This document shows positions 22,099 through 33,884 of a DNA stretch of 64,000 bases, in pieces (positions within the stretch are counted from its first letter, which is position 1; each line of letters starts with the position of its first letter). The stretch is from Corynespora cassiicola (Eukaryota > Ascomycota > Dothideomycetes > Pleosporales > Corynesporascaceae): contig JAEUWY010000016.1 of NCBI GenBank assembly GCA_022059125.1, positions 186,001 through 250,000 of the forward strand, in the 5' to 3' direction. The translations under genes and the position numbers were made by a program. Below the pieces are notes generated by a model. That model made no database searches, had not been told where the DNA came from, and saw nothing but the letters and a program-made list of their open reading frames with translations.

Positions 22099-25000
22099 TT
22101 TTATTTCTTTTTACAATCAAACGTGTTCTGAATATAGAGCCTTGTGATCGATTTGCAATTTTGGATGAATGATGAGCAGTGATCAATGTTAAAGGAATTG
22201 ACAGAAATATCGAGCAACAAGGTAGAGATATAAGTCTATCAAGAACTAGTGATAAGCTAAGCATGGGGGAGCCATGATCAAATTCTGGACGGGGTAGTGT
22301 ACGTGTTAGCTCATGTGCCCAAAGTTTAATCCACTCGGTGGCATCGATCGCAACCTTGCTGCAAAAAGTCCTTATCATGCATGCTTTTTGAATCCGGTTT
22401 GATGTCAAGAACATATGAATTAGTCTAGGGTATCCTAGTGCGTTGAGACGTGCATTACATGATGCCTAATCAGATAGAATTAATACCTCGGGGGTTTCTT
22501 GGGACTTTAGATCTACATATTTAGGTGAATTTAGTGCAAACAATGAACATCATTACCTCTATATTGAAGAATTCTATCACTGGTTTTCGCTTATAAGAAT
22601 TAGAGGGAGTGAAAATATTTAGGTAAGAGGCTACACCCATCAGCTCAACATATGATATGTCTAGAATAATATCGAAATATCTAAAAAAGACCTACTATTA
22701 CTATCTGGGAATATTCAGCCCAAAAAGATAGTTTTTGAGTATCTCAACACTCTTTTTACGGTATTCACATAATTCCAATGCTAATGTGATTTTCTTATCG
22801 TATAACTGGCACGGGTTGTGGTCTGAACATAAGACGGCAAGGTGGGGATCCGAATGAATACCAAGGCACATTGGATATTGAGTCTGCCTTGTGATGTATC
22901 TAAGTATTTGATTGGGTTAATTTTATCACAGGGCTCGTTCCCCAAACTTTGTGAGGCAAACCTGTGTTTCACAGAAAAAGCCTTCAGCGATAAGTGGTGA
23001 CACTTTCGCGTGTTCGCCCCATAATGCTCGGTGCGTTTTGAAGTGTCGCAATGCTGTACTACTAATAAATATTTCAATAAATAGGTAATACTGCTGTAAA
23101 AAACGAAGAATAAAGCATAGCACATTTTTCTTGAGATGATTAGAAAGATATTTTGTTAGTCGAGTTTTTTAGACTTTGTGAGGTGTAAGCTGTTACAGTT
23201 ATTATATTAGAATTATTATTGGCGATAATAGAATGGTGATAATAGAGCTGTTAACTTGCTGTGTCTTCTAACTAATTTGATCTATATAGATTATTAGTTT
23301 GCAATTAGAAATAGCCTACAATATGAGGTTTAGAGAAGTTACAAGGCATTTCGCTGCAAACATTGCCACGTCACAAATTATGTGCTTCTTTTCGGCTCGG
23401 ACGCACGAGAGAACTTCAGGGTACATTTCGGGCTTTCGGGCTTTCGGGTTTTTTCTCTATTGGTATCCGTCTCTTGTCATTCTCCCCGTTTCGGAATTAA
23501 CACATGTCGGCATACAAATTGACTGTGGTTCGCACGGCGCGTGACATCCTGAAATAAAGGAGAACGCTAGGACGGGCTAAAGAGGTCCTTCGGAAGCCCC
23601 ACTTTTGAAGTCTATACATATGCTAAGCTTTGAAAAGTTAGTTCAATCTTGAAGAAGAAAGACCTTTTGCTCACCTGCAGTACCGATGAGGATTATCAGG
23701 CTGATGGCGATGTGCGTTGGCATAGGGCTGCATGTGTTTCCCCTCATCGCCTCGACGCCATCATCATAAGCACCCGGACGGAAGTTGCAATGAGTCACGA
23801 ACGGATGGTGAGATATTACTTGTCGCTCATAAGAAGTGGTGGCGCAGCGTTCGGGGGGTTTCAACGCTCGGGGATTCTTGCAAAGCCCGTTGTGCTGTAA
23901 ACGTCACGCTGCTTTCGTCTATTCGCCAGAGGGGGAAAGCAGATGCACATCGGACCGAAAAATCCGAGAGATGTCCTTCAAATGTTCCATAGATACAGAT
24001 ACTATCCCGGGGCGGCATATTTTGGGAGCTGACGCACCTCATTGTTTCGAGCATGCAACCGATGGATTTTTGAACGGTGATGACAGGTTGATTCTCGGAA
24101 ACAACGGGGGATAGCAAAACGTTCATATACCACCAGAATATCGGAGGCTTTTCAAAAGTCCGAGGCGAACGTGCGCACTTCGTCCAATAGTTCCTAGAGA
24201 TCACCCTACTCAGGTGCAAGGCGCGAGTTGCTGACCACCACAACCGGATGGAACCGGATTTGCGTTTCAATTCCGACGCAGCCTGATAAGGAGGAGATAA
24301 TGATCTTTGCAAGAAAACTCAATAGAAGGTCTGCGGGGGGTAATCGTTATCGGGCAGTGACAATACCGACAATACCGATTAGCAGAATCTCTTGACAAGG
24401 CTGAAAAGGTAACTAGATATGTAGGGTTTGAAGTTTAGGTTTACCGGCAAGGCTGATTTATTTCAATCAGATGGTTTCTGACCGCTTCGATGTGGGAAAC
24501 TGATTATTGATCAAAGGCCTGGATCAGAGCGTACCCTGGCGCGATCCTTCAAGCCTCAATCTGCCCCCGCACGATCAGCAAATGACGCAACTACCTCAGC
24601 CTACTCATCCAAAAATGCATTCCAGCTGCAGAATTTGGGAATTTACGAATTGAAGAAGCCAGAATGCTTCTGAAAATTCTACTGTATTGTAGTACAAGAC
24701 TTCTCAAACCGTACATGCTAGAATTGTATCAATCTACTCAAATGAAAGCGTAGCCTTGTCTCACATAGTGCAATACGCAAAATTCAGATACCCGTGGTTC
24801 AAATTCCCGTCAAGAAAACACCTTATTACAACTTTCCCGATTAATCACGCTCATTTACACCCAAACTGAATCTATATAGGACTTGAAGACAACCGTTTCC
24901 TCAGCTTTACCCGCCCCCTTCTTAGAACTTTTGTTTTGTAAGGTGAAGTGGCCCGATTTAGGCCATATTTTGTTTTTTTCTATACTTTTGTGTTTATTCA

Positions 25001-25772
25001 TATGGCCCTCCATATAATTATTTAAGCAGCGATTTCTCTCCCTATCTGTGAGTCTCCTACGACTTCTGTGTCTCCGGGCATTTTTTAGGGGTATCCCCTG
25101 TGTGTTTATGTGCGATATAGGACCCCAGTCCGCGTGCGATTTGCCCTGCTCTACTTGAATCATTCCCCAAATGACTCTCCTCTCGTGCTACCGCTAACAA
25201 CAACAACACAGACAAGAACACAGCATTCGGAGCAGATGATCTAGACGAAACTTGCCACGATACAACTTTCTTGCACTACCCTCACTAGGGAGGAAGCACA
25301 CCACAGCTATAGAACACAAACCATGAAGCTGACCACATAAACCCCCCCAAGCCCGATGCCCCCACTTCACACCTCCAACACTCAGCTAGCCTTAGCACAC
25401 ACAAAATAGAAAACACAAAAACAGACTCCAAAACCCACCGAGGCCGAAAGCGGTCAGATAAGAGGGACAAGAAACGGGGCTACAACATCTCAACGCTCGG
25501 CCTGAACATTGGCATACCACCTTAGCAAATAAGGAAAGACACCATAGCTGCACGTACACGGATGAAACACACAAAACGGCATCCCTCTGTCTCGAAGCTC
25601 AGTCACATAAGACGCAGACACAATGTAAGCACTACAGTCTACCGCATAAGCAAACCACGTCTGACTCAAGCTGAAAACCGAAAAGATACATATATTTAGG
25701 GTATACCGCCTCTCCCCTTCCCACCCACCACTTCCCAACTCCCACTGATCTTCTCCCCTCTCTGACCCTCCC
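22099..25772. other. Intergenic, 3.7 kb without a supported gene
   Basis: Mostly AT-rich. A 102-codon minus-strand frame (25163-24855) starts with ATG and is rich in Lys/Arg (ARRHRSRRRLTDRERNRCL); it may be a small gene or a relic, but nothing supports it further. A minus-strand frame near 23720-23690 (HIAISLIILIGTAG) is followed by a good donor (GTGAGC) and could be one exon of a small membrane protein, but no second exon was found. Confidence 0.35.
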
Positions 25773-27520
25773 CTACGACCCCGCCGCCCTTGCCCCCGCC
25801 AACCTAATAACCCCCCCACCCCCCGTCCTCTCCCCATCTCTCCTCCACCCAAACACCCTGTCCTCATACCTCCTCTTCACCACCTCCCACACATTCGGCC
25901 AGCCCGCCCTCACCGGATCGCCCCCCGCCTTCCGCGTCCCCAGCACCGCAAACTTATTGCTCTTCTTGCTAATGTAGCCATTCATGAGGCCCTGCACGAT
26001 CAAGCTGGCGCATATGCACTCCACCTCGGCAACGTCGGGGACGCGGGTGTATGGCTGGGCTTCGGGGAGGCCCTCGAAGTCGGGATCGATGTAGTTATCC
26101 TGGAGTGTGAAGTCTTGCAGGACGAAGCTTATGTGGCGTCGTCCGGGGCCACCGTCTGCGGCTGCGAGGCTGGGGCTCATGAGGGCGCGTTTTTCAAAGT
26201 ATTGGAAGACGAGGGTTACGGCGTGTAGGTCGAGGGTCGGGGCGGAGCGCTCTGTCGCGCCGCGCTCGCCCGTCAGGAGGAACACCTTGCGGAATAGTGA
26301 ACGCCAGAGGAACACTTCTGGGTAGTTTCCCAACTGGTAGAACATGCGGTAGCGGCACAGAAACGCGGCGGAAGGGTGCGAGCGGTCGAGCTTGGTGATG
26401 CGGCGGTACGACTCGAGGTCGCCCTTTCGAATGGCGCGCGTGAGGGGCTCGAAAACATCGCGCAGGCCGTGGGCCTCGGGCACGCTGTAGAGGTGCTCCG
26501 AGGGGAAGCGGCCGAGTAAGATGTTGGCGGCGATGAGGTGGATGAGGATGAGACGGCGTTGGGGGATACAGGTCGGATCCGCGGGGCTGTCTTCGTAGGC
26601 TTTTTGGAGCGCGAGCTGTGCCTCGTAGAACCGCGTGTACGAAAAGTGGAATTTGCCCAGGTAGTAGAGATACGTGACGCGCTCCGAGGCCGGATAGATA
26701 GAGAGGGGTGGTGACGAGTTTGAGATGTTGTTGAAGATGGTCTGGCAGCTTTCCAGCTTGTCGGCTTGGAAGAGCACTTTGAGGCAGATGTTTGCCGTCT
26801 TGTAGATGCCGACCTTTTTCCCGTCGGGCTTGCCGTCCTTGATCCCGCCGGGCGCCGTGTTGCGATCATTCAGACAGGTGATGAAGGCCTGGCGGACGAC
26901 GTTGGCCGCCTTCTCCGGCAACGACTCGCGCCGGCCGTCATCCCCGTCGCCCTGGAGTAGCACATGTCGGATCAGCTCCGGCCGCTTGTCTAGCCCAATC
27001 GCTACGCGGGCGAGCACCTTGGCATACCCGATGAGCGTAGGCAGCACCAAGATGCCCTTTGTCGGGTGCTGCAACGCGCTATTAATCTTGCTAAACCAAA
27101 GATCAGCGCCCATTCCCACTCCGACAAAGCAAGACCACCGAAGGGTAGAAAAAAAACTCACACCTGCAACTCACTCAACCCAACATACGTCGCCAACAAA
27201 TCCCCCACATCCAGATCCCTTATGAAACACATCCATCCCGCCACAAACCCCGCCATCTGCCCCCACCCCTGCACCGGCCTGCCCTCCGCATCCTCCCCTT
27301 CGGCCACCTCGCCCACGACATCGCGCACCAGCTCCTCGAGCCGCTCCTCAGACTCGGCAGCGTACTCACCGCCCGGGTACTCGGACTGAAGGTGCGCGAT
27401 CAGCTCGAGATACGGCGGCGGAAACGGAGGCTCCAGGATGAGAATGGCGCGCAGTTTCTCCGGATCGTGAGCCGCGAGGGCGGCATTGAGTTCGGCGAGG
27501 AGGCGGGTAAGGAGGTCCAT
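25773..27520 (-). CDS. PCI-domain protein, CSN12/Thp1 (PCID2) family
   Basis: Two minus-strand exons (27520-27162, 27090-25773) joined by a 71-nt phase-2 intron (donor GTGAGT) give 558 residues; the join reads LSELQVKINSALQHP. The start is the ATG at 27520 (MDLLTRLLAELN), chosen over an upstream in-frame ATG that would add only a basic, low-complexity leader. The middle has TPR-like helical pairs (ANICLKVLFQADKLESCQTI, YLYYLGKFHFSYTRFYEAQL). The C-terminal third is a winged-helix PCI end (VECICASLIVQGLMNGYIS). Family members act in the TREX-2 mRNA-export complex (Thp1/PCID2) or beside the COP9 signalosome (CSN12); the sequence does not decide which. Head-to-head with the monooxygenase gene at 28115. 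Confidence 0.85.
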
Positions 27521-28114
27521 TTCTTTGCCCACCTTTCTCTTCCTTCTCTTTTCCCTTTCTTTCTCCTCTCTGTCCCTTTTCAGTTTTGGATTTTGCGGCG
27601 CCGGGGAAATCGCCGCGCGAGAGGTGAAGATGGGGAGTCGTAGGTGATGGATGGCTAGGCGACGGATGGTCGTCAACTGGATGTGGGACGTGCAGCTAGC
27701 GTGCTGCAGGCTGCGGCGGCATGGCGGCTAGCGCGCTTAGCTCCCGGGATGGCGGGCAGGGGTATTTGCGGCTAGGATTGTGGCAGGGGTTGGACGTGAG
27801 GTCAGCGCGCAGGAGGTGGGTGGGTGGCCAGGGAGTGATTGGCGGGTCGGGCATGTGGGCGCGGGAGATGGGCGAGATGGGCGCGCTGGGCGGCGGGCGA
27901 GGGGATTGGTGGTGTGTTGGTGTTGTTGAGGTGGGCGGGCGCGCCTTCTTTGTTGAACGGGTATGGCTGGAGTGAGATGGGATGGGGCAGAGGAGGTGAG
28001 GCCGTGGTCCTTGTTGCCGTCCTTTCACATGTCAGATGCACGCGTGGGTCTACGTGGTTCCTGGACTAGCTAACCGGACAATGACATCACATTCTGTAAT
28101 ACGTCCTCGAGCCT
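27521..28114. promoter_or_regulatory. Shared divergent promoter region
   Basis: About 590 bases separate the start codons of the PCI gene (minus) and the monooxygenase gene (plus). A pyrimidine-rich leader precedes the PCI start on its own strand. No discrete operator could be named. Confidence 0.4.
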
Positions 28115-29899
28115 ATGTCGACACTACGACGGTTCCGCATATTCCGGGTCCTGTTAAAGGTCCTCCCGCTCCGTGCTGCGAACGTCGCCATCGCCCTCAT
28201 TTTTCGCCCTAGCATTCTACTCAAAGCGTCGTGGCTCAATTGCTCCCAAATCACCCTCCAGTCCCTCAGTTCTGAAAATCTCAAGGCAGCTTGCAACAAA
28301 ATTATGAAGAGTGTACGATCGCTCATAGAGCGCCTCGTCACAGCCTCCATCCTCTTCTTCTATCACCTCCTCCAAAGCCTCCTCTCCACAGTCTTCTCTC
28401 CCACTCCCCCACCCCCTCGCGCTTCTCTCTCCCGCCCCAAGATTGCCATCATCGGAGCTGGCCTCACAGGCGTAAGTGCAGCCTCCCACTGCGTCGGCCA
28501 TGGCTTCGACTGTCGAATCTTCGAAGCCGGCCCACGCAAGAACCTAGGCGGCATCTGGAGCCGCGTAAACAACACCTCGGGCCTCCAGATCCACAGTATC
28601 ATGTACCGTTTCCACCCTGCTCTGCAATGGAACTCTGGGTACCCATCCCGAGGCGACATTGTGGGTCAGATCACCAAGCTGTGGGAAATGTACAATCTCG
28701 AGTCGCGGACGCAGTTCGATACGCGGGTTGAAAAGGTGTACAAGGACAAGACTGGGCGGTGGATCATCAATGATACCAGCAACGGGCGGTTTGACGGCGT
28801 AATTGCGGCCATTGGCACGTGTGGAGACCCCAAGATGCCGACCCTGCCTGGGCAGGAAAAGTTCAAGGGCGAGATCTACCACTCGAGCGAACTGGATGGA
28901 AAAAGCGCCAAGGGCAAGAAGGTGGCCATCGTCGGAGGCGGAGCCTCTGCCGTCGAGGCGCTCGAATTCGTCGCCTCGGAGCAGGCAGAGCATACCAATG
29001 TGCTGGCACGCAGCGAGAAGTGGATCATCCCACGCAACCCGGTCATTGATGGACTACTCGCGCTCAACATCTTTGGCTCGGAGACGTTCCTCAGCTGGAT
29101 TCCGGAGAACATTTTGAGAATCTTCTTCTATCGCGACCTGAAAGATATCGCGCCGCCGAAAAACTCTGGCAAGGGCATCTTCACCGAGACGCCCATGGTT
29201 AACGACCAAGTTCTCGAGCTCGTGCGGAGCGGCAAGGCAGACTGGCTGCGCGGCGACATTCTCGGATACGACGACTCAGGCACCGGGCTGCGCTTCAACA
29301 AGCGGGCACAGGGCGTCCCCAAGGGCGGGCCTGGTGTGGAGAAGCTCATCGAAGCCGACATTGTCATCATGGCGACGGGCTACAAGCGGCCCTCGCTCGG
29401 CTTCTTGCCCGACGAAGTCTTCAGCGAGCCCTACGATCCGCCAAACTGGTACCTGCAAGTATTCCCGCCCGAGCATCCCGACATTTGCTGTAACAACTGC
29501 ACCTATGTCAACGCCATCGGTACTGTAGGTAACTACCACATTGGCATCTACACGCGCTTCTTGCTCATGTACCTGGTGGACCCTCTGGCGCGGCCGCGCA
29601 CGTGGTGGATGAAGCGCTGGATCGATATGACACGCTTCATCAAGGCTCGCGCACCCGGCGGCGCATTCGACTTTTTCACCTACTCAGAGTTGATCTACTG
29701 GTTCCTGTTTACGATTGCAATCAATCCATTCCGCTGGAAGTGGGCGGCGTTTGTCTTGTTTGGCATCGGCAAGGGCCTTCCGCTAAGCGTCGTGGAGGGA
29801 GAGGATAAGTTCAGAAACGGAGTCGGGGAGAGCACAAATTCCGTAGGCCACGACGAGGGGATGTGGATGGCGAGCGGGCGGAGGAAGAACCGGGATTGA
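28115..29899 (+). CDS. Flavin-containing monooxygenase-like protein
   Basis: A single-exon frame of 594 residues. The FAD-binding fingerprint IAIIGAGLTGVSAAS begins at about residue 110, and the NADPH fingerprint VAIVGGGASAVEA at about residue 270. The FMO signature appears as FKGEIYHSSEL, and a late ATGY motif (IVIMATGYKRPS) is present. The C-terminus has hydrophobic segments (YWFLFTIAINPF, WAAFVLFGIGKG) that could anchor it to a membrane. These enzymes oxygenate soft nucleophiles or ketones using NADPH and oxygen; the substrate is unknown. A second possible start is the ATG at 28304 (MKSVRSLIERLV), which removes 63 N-terminal residues. It is 22 kb from the lyase-prenyltransferase gene with unrelated genes between, so a joint pathway is not assumed. 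Confidence 0.88.
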   Translation: MSTLRRFRIFRVLLKVLPLRAANVAIALIFRPSILLKASWLNCSQITLQSLSSENLKAACNKIMKSVRSLIERLVTASILFFYHLLQSLLSTVFSPTPPPPRASLSRPKIAIIGAGLTGVSAASHCVGHGFDCRIFEAGPRKNLGGIWSRVNNTSGLQIHSIMYRFHPALQWNSGYPSRGDIVGQITKLWEMYNLESRTQFDTRVEKVYKDKTGRWIINDTSNGRFDGVIAAIGTCGDPKMPTLPGQEKFKGEIYHSSELDGKSAKGKKVAIVGGGASAVEALEFVASEQAEHTNVLARSEKWIIPRNPVIDGLLALNIFGSETFLSWIPENILRIFFYRDLKDIAPPKNSGKGIFTETPMVNDQVLELVRSGKADWLRGDILGYDDSGTGLRFNKRAQGVPKGGPGVEKLIEADIVIMATGYKRPSLGFLPDEVFSEPYDPPNWYLQVFPPEHPDICCNNCTYVNAIGTVGNYHIGIYTRFLLMYLVDPLARPRTWWMKRWIDMTRFIKARAPGGAFDFFTYSELIYWFLFTIAINPFRWKWAAFVLFGIGKGLPLSVVEGEDKFRNGVGESTNSVGHDEGMWMASGRRKNRD

Positions 29900-30053
29900 G
29901 CGGGAGACATTATTTTAACTAGGCCGGGCACTGCAAGTGCCGGTGGGGTATAATTACCAGCGCAAAGAGCTGGCTGTCCTAATGACCAAATCAAATCCAA
30001 GACATGTGCCCAATGGCATATATCGGATCATGTTAATCTCCTTCTTCATCCTT

Positions 30054-31030
30054 TTAATCTTCGTCGTCTTCAAAGTCGCCGAATCCAGCAAACACCTCCT
30101 TCGGCTCGGCAGCACGCGGAGCCGGCGGCGGAACGGCAACGCTCTCCCTGCGCACGTCGGGCTCGTTCTGGGCCTGCTGCTCGGCATTCTGGGCCACACC
30201 CTCCTCCATCTTGCGCTTCTCCTCGTCGTCAAGCTTGGAGATGTCGATCTTGGCAGGGTCCTTGCCCGTATCGAGAAGGTACTGGATCTGCATGAGGCCT
30301 CCGCGCCTAATTTTGTCGTTGCTGGGCCACGGGGTCCAGCCGAGCTGGTTCTCATTCAACTTGCGCAGCCACTCGGCCTCTTGTTCGGTAATCTCTTTAG
30401 GCTCTGCCTCGCCCTCTGCGTTCTCCTTGGGCTGCTCGGAGGGATTGGGGTTGGCGGGCGTGTTCACACCGTTGGATGGCACGCCATTGGAGCCGCCGCC
30501 GTCCTTTTCGGCGTCCTTGCCCTTCTCTTGCAGCTGGTTCAGGTCAGGAAAATCGGGGATGGGCTCGCGGTAGGTGGGCGGGACGGTGTGCTTGGAAATG
30601 TTCTTTGCAAACTGCAGCAGCTCATCAAAGGGGACGGGGCGCGTGTCGGCATCGGACGCGCTGGAGGGCAAGCTAAACAGCTCGCGACGCAGGCCGGCGA
30701 GGGTGGCCACGGACGACTTGACTTGGGTCTCGAGAGCTTCTGCCTCTGTGCGCAGGGCCAGGATGCGGGCGTGGTTGGACTGGTGCAGGGCGACTGGGGG
30801 GGGGATTGTCAGCAAAATACATTTTGACAAAACGAGGGTGGTCATGTGAAGGGCAGAGAGATGGCTAGCAGAGGGGACGCACGCTGATCAAGGCCGCGGC
30901 TTAGCTCCTCATCGGCGGCGACCAGGTCCACGGCAGCCTGGGGCGAGGGGTTGTAGGAAGCGATCGAGTCGACGAGCGTCGTCAGGGCATGCTCGACGCG
31001 CTGGAATTGGGCCTGCAGGATGGCGTCCAT
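30054..31030 (-). CDS. MED4: Mediator complex subunit 4
   Basis: Two minus-strand exons (31030-30883 and 30793-30054), with an 89-nt phase-1 intron, give 295 residues. The start MDAILQAQFQRVEHAL and the coiled-coil ILALRTEAEALETQV fit the N-terminal helices of Med4. The family signatures LLQFAKNISKHTVPP and GWTPWPSNDKIRRGGLMQIQ are plain. The C-terminus is a Gln/Ala-rich and acidic tail ending GDFEDDED. Med4 is part of the Mediator middle module and bridges activators to RNA polymerase II in the nucleus. The gene is convergent with the monooxygenase gene (154 bases between stop codons) and divergent from NCS-1. Confidence 0.92.
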
Positions 31031-31924
31031 GGCGGGGGGCGGGTGTGGTGGTGACAAGGTCGGAGGGATGGGCAGGCCAGCAGGCCGGAGCTAGGAACGG
31101 AACGTCGATTGGGCGGAGGCCGAGGGCACGTGACAGCAAGCAAGACGCATGGCCACCAGGCGGATGGATGATGCGCAGGCGGCCAGCTGATGGGCCGCAT
31201 GAGGCATAAGGCACCTGGTAAGGCTGGCCATTTATAGACGTGGTCGCGAGTGTTGTAGCGTCACGGCGTCGCGTGCAGGGCTCCACCGTCCCCCAGCGAC
31301 GGCCCCGGGGCGGCGTCTCACTGGCCTGGCCGTTTGTCCACGGGCGGGCCTATCGCCGCGAGGACCATGGTCGGAGCGGCCGGGCGTTTTTTTTTCTTTG
31401 CGTGCTGAGCCGCCCGGCGGTCGAGGGCACGGAGGGCGAGGCGTGGAGAGGGAGAGCAGCCTAGGCTGCCGCTATATTTGTCTCGACCCTGTCAACCGCC
31501 CGCCAGCTCTGGCCTCTTGAAACCATCCGTCCCGCCCTCACCTGCCCTGCTCCCTCGACTCTGCCTGCTTGACCAGCCCGCTCCAACATTCACACCCTCC
31601 GCGCCTCCACCGTGCAGTGCCTGCCCAGCCAGCTGTTCGCCCAGCCGCCGCCTTCGCCGTGCCCCTAGTCGCAACCCCCGAGCCCCCGAGCCGCCGACAA
31701 CCCCGCCATCAGATTTGCGAGACCCAGAAGCGTCCCCGCCACGCCCAGGCAGCCTCACCAGCCAGCGCCCTCTCTCTTGCAACCTCTGCCTCGCTCCACG
31801 CTCGCTCCCCTCCGCTCCCTCCCCACGCCCTCAGCCCAAGCGCCCAGCCCGTCGAGAGACCAGCCGGCCCGTTTTGACCCTCCGCCCCTCCGCGCCGCGG
31901 TGATATACTGCCCCTCCCCCAGCC
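31031..31924. promoter_or_regulatory. Divergent promoter region between MED4 and NCS-1
   Basis: About 890 bases, GC-rich. The half next to the NCS-1 gene (31490-31920) is strongly C-rich with CCTC and CGCC runs, as in many fungal 5' leaders. A tatattt lies near 31473. Confidence 0.4.
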
Positions 31925-33182
31925 ATGGGTAAATCGTAAGTCGCTCGTCTCTGTTTTGCCTCCCGCTGCCCTCCCTCTGCCCTCACCTCCGGCCCGCTCC
32001 GCACCTCGGCCGGTCTCCGCGCGCGCCCCTCGAGCCTGCCCATGATGCCTTCCCTTTCACTACCCACCGCTTGGGATGTGAGTGAGGACGTCCGCGCCGC
32101 CTCTCGCTGCGTCATGGCGCTCCGGCCGGGCCCCCGTCTCCGTCGCCGCAACCACCCCGCCACCGATCACGACGAAGACGACGGCAAACGCCCCAGCCAT
32201 GCTGGTAGAGGGCCAAGAAGACGCCCACCGCGCCAGCCGCACGCAATCCCACCCAGCGCCGCACATGCCCGTGGGCTTGCGCGAGGTCCCGCTGCTCGAC
32301 CACCCGCACCCGCCCCTCAACTTTGCGCGCCAGCGCGGCGGCGACATACCCCAGCGCGGCGACTCCAACTACGGGCACTACCGCCAGGCGCAGCGCGTGG
32401 CCCTCTCCAACGCCGTCAATGCCTTCAAGGACGAGCTGGCCGCCCGGAGCCCCGTCGAGTCGATTGAGCTGCACAGCAAGATGCTAATCATGCTTCCCCA
32501 CAGCCAGAGCAAGCTGTCCCAGCAAGAGCTGGCCGACCTCCAGAAGGCGACGCACTTTGACAAGAAGGAGCTGCAGCAATGGTACAAGGGTACGTGCGGG
32601 GTCCAGATTCCCTGCCACGACGACTTTGCAAGCTGAACTAGGCAGGCTTCCTCAAGGACTGCCCCTCGGGCATGCTCACCAAGGAGGAGTTCCAGAAGAT
32701 CTACAAGCAGTTTTTCCCGTTTGGCGATCCGTCATCGTTTGCAGATTACGTCTTCAACGTCTTCGACGCGGACAAATCGGGCACCATTGACTTCAAGGAG
32801 TTCATCTGCGCTCTGAGCGTCACCAGCCGCGGCAAGATGGAGGACAAGCTCGACTGGGCCTTCCAGCTGTACGACATTGACGGCGACGGCAAGATCAGCT
32901 ACGACGAGATGCTCGCCATTGTCGAGGCAATCTACAAGATGGTGAGTTGCGGTGCATGTCGGTTCCCAAACTCTCGTGCACGCCATTGACTGGTAGCGAC
33001 AGGTCGGGTCCATGGTTAAGCTCCCCGAGGACGAGGACACGCCCGAGAAGCGCGTGCGCAAGATATTCCGGATGATGGACAAGGACGAGAACGGCAGCCT
33101 GGACATGGCCGAGTTCAAGGAGGGCTCCAAGCGCGACGAGACGATTGTGTCGGCCCTGTCACTGTACGACGGGCTCGTATAG
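31925..33182 (+). CDS. NCS1: Neuronal calcium sensor-1 / frequenin homologue
   Basis: Four exons (31925-31935, 32504-32589, 32646-32941, 33003-33182) give 190 residues, the usual length. Exon 1 is only 11 nt (Met-Gly-Lys-Ser start) and is followed by a 568-nt intron; the spliced start [20 protein letters not shown] carries the N-myristoylation glycine. EF-hand 1 is degenerate as usual. EF-hands 2-4 have intact loops: [24 protein letters not shown] and [12 protein letters not shown]. In fungi this calcium-myristoyl switch protein activates phosphatidylinositol 4-kinase at Golgi and plasma membranes and is needed for calcium tolerance. The other introns are 56 and 61 nt. The high conservation makes every splice site certain. 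Confidence 0.97.
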
Positions 33183-33884
33183 TCGCCGTCTGTCCCGCTC
33201 GCGTGCCTGCGGCCGCGGCCGGGTATTCTTTCCATTGTCGGTGTTTTAGGGAATTGCTTGATATCAACAGCGCATTGACTGGGTTTCTTTAGCATGCGAG
33301 TTGAAGCATGCCTTGGGCGAGTGGAGGAGGTCTGATCGCTTCGGCGCACACGGCGACATCATGAATGATGTACATAGGGACGGCGGACCGAGTAGGCGGC
33401 ATGCAATGACTGAATATCCAACTGAATTCTTTTTTTTTTTTGTTCGGTGCATGTAACCATCTGCTGCGACGTGACGCGCATGACGAAGACAGCTAGGTAG
33501 CTGGTGGGTACCTGGGTATCCAGGCACGGGGCGACGGGCAGGGGCTTGGCGAGACGCGTTTAGTTGTGGCTGACGTGTGTGACGATCATCGACGGGCCAG
33601 GTAGACAGCTAACGAACTTTACCACCGAACAACTCCCCCTACATTTTGAGATCTCCGTCCCGCCCGCCAGCTCCGGACTCGTCTCCTCCGCCCATTGGAA
33701 CCGCCGTGCCTGTGTCATCCGAGACTGGACGAGCTGCGACCTGCCGCCTGCCGTCTGCCGTCTGCCGTGCACCCCCGAGCGAGCGTTATAGGCCTCCGCG
33801 CCCTCCCCCGGCCTCACTCCTCTGCGCCCATCCTCAGCCCTCGCACCTCACTCTCGCCCTCTCACACTCTCGCACCCGCCCGCC
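33183..33884. other. Intergenic between NCS-1 and the TM9 gene
   Basis: Holds the NCS-1 3' flank and, from about 33600, the promoter and C/T-rich leader of the TM9 gene. A ctaggtagctggtgggtacctgg variant of the tacctaggta motif lies near 33494-33516. Confidence 0.5.

Noticed and set aside
24780..24830. A T-arm-like ggttcaaattcccg suggesting a second tRNA
   Set aside because: No acceptor or anticodon stem pairs around it.
3623..29899. A biosynthetic cluster joining the lyase-prenyltransferase with the flavin monooxygenase
   Set aside because: Bacterial prenylindole pathways can include a monooxygenase, but here the two genes are 22 kb apart with unrelated genes between, and the monooxygenase sits in a housekeeping island.
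29937..30827. A 296-codon plus-strand frame opposite MED4
   Set aside because: Leu/Gly-rich shadow of the MED4 coding strand.
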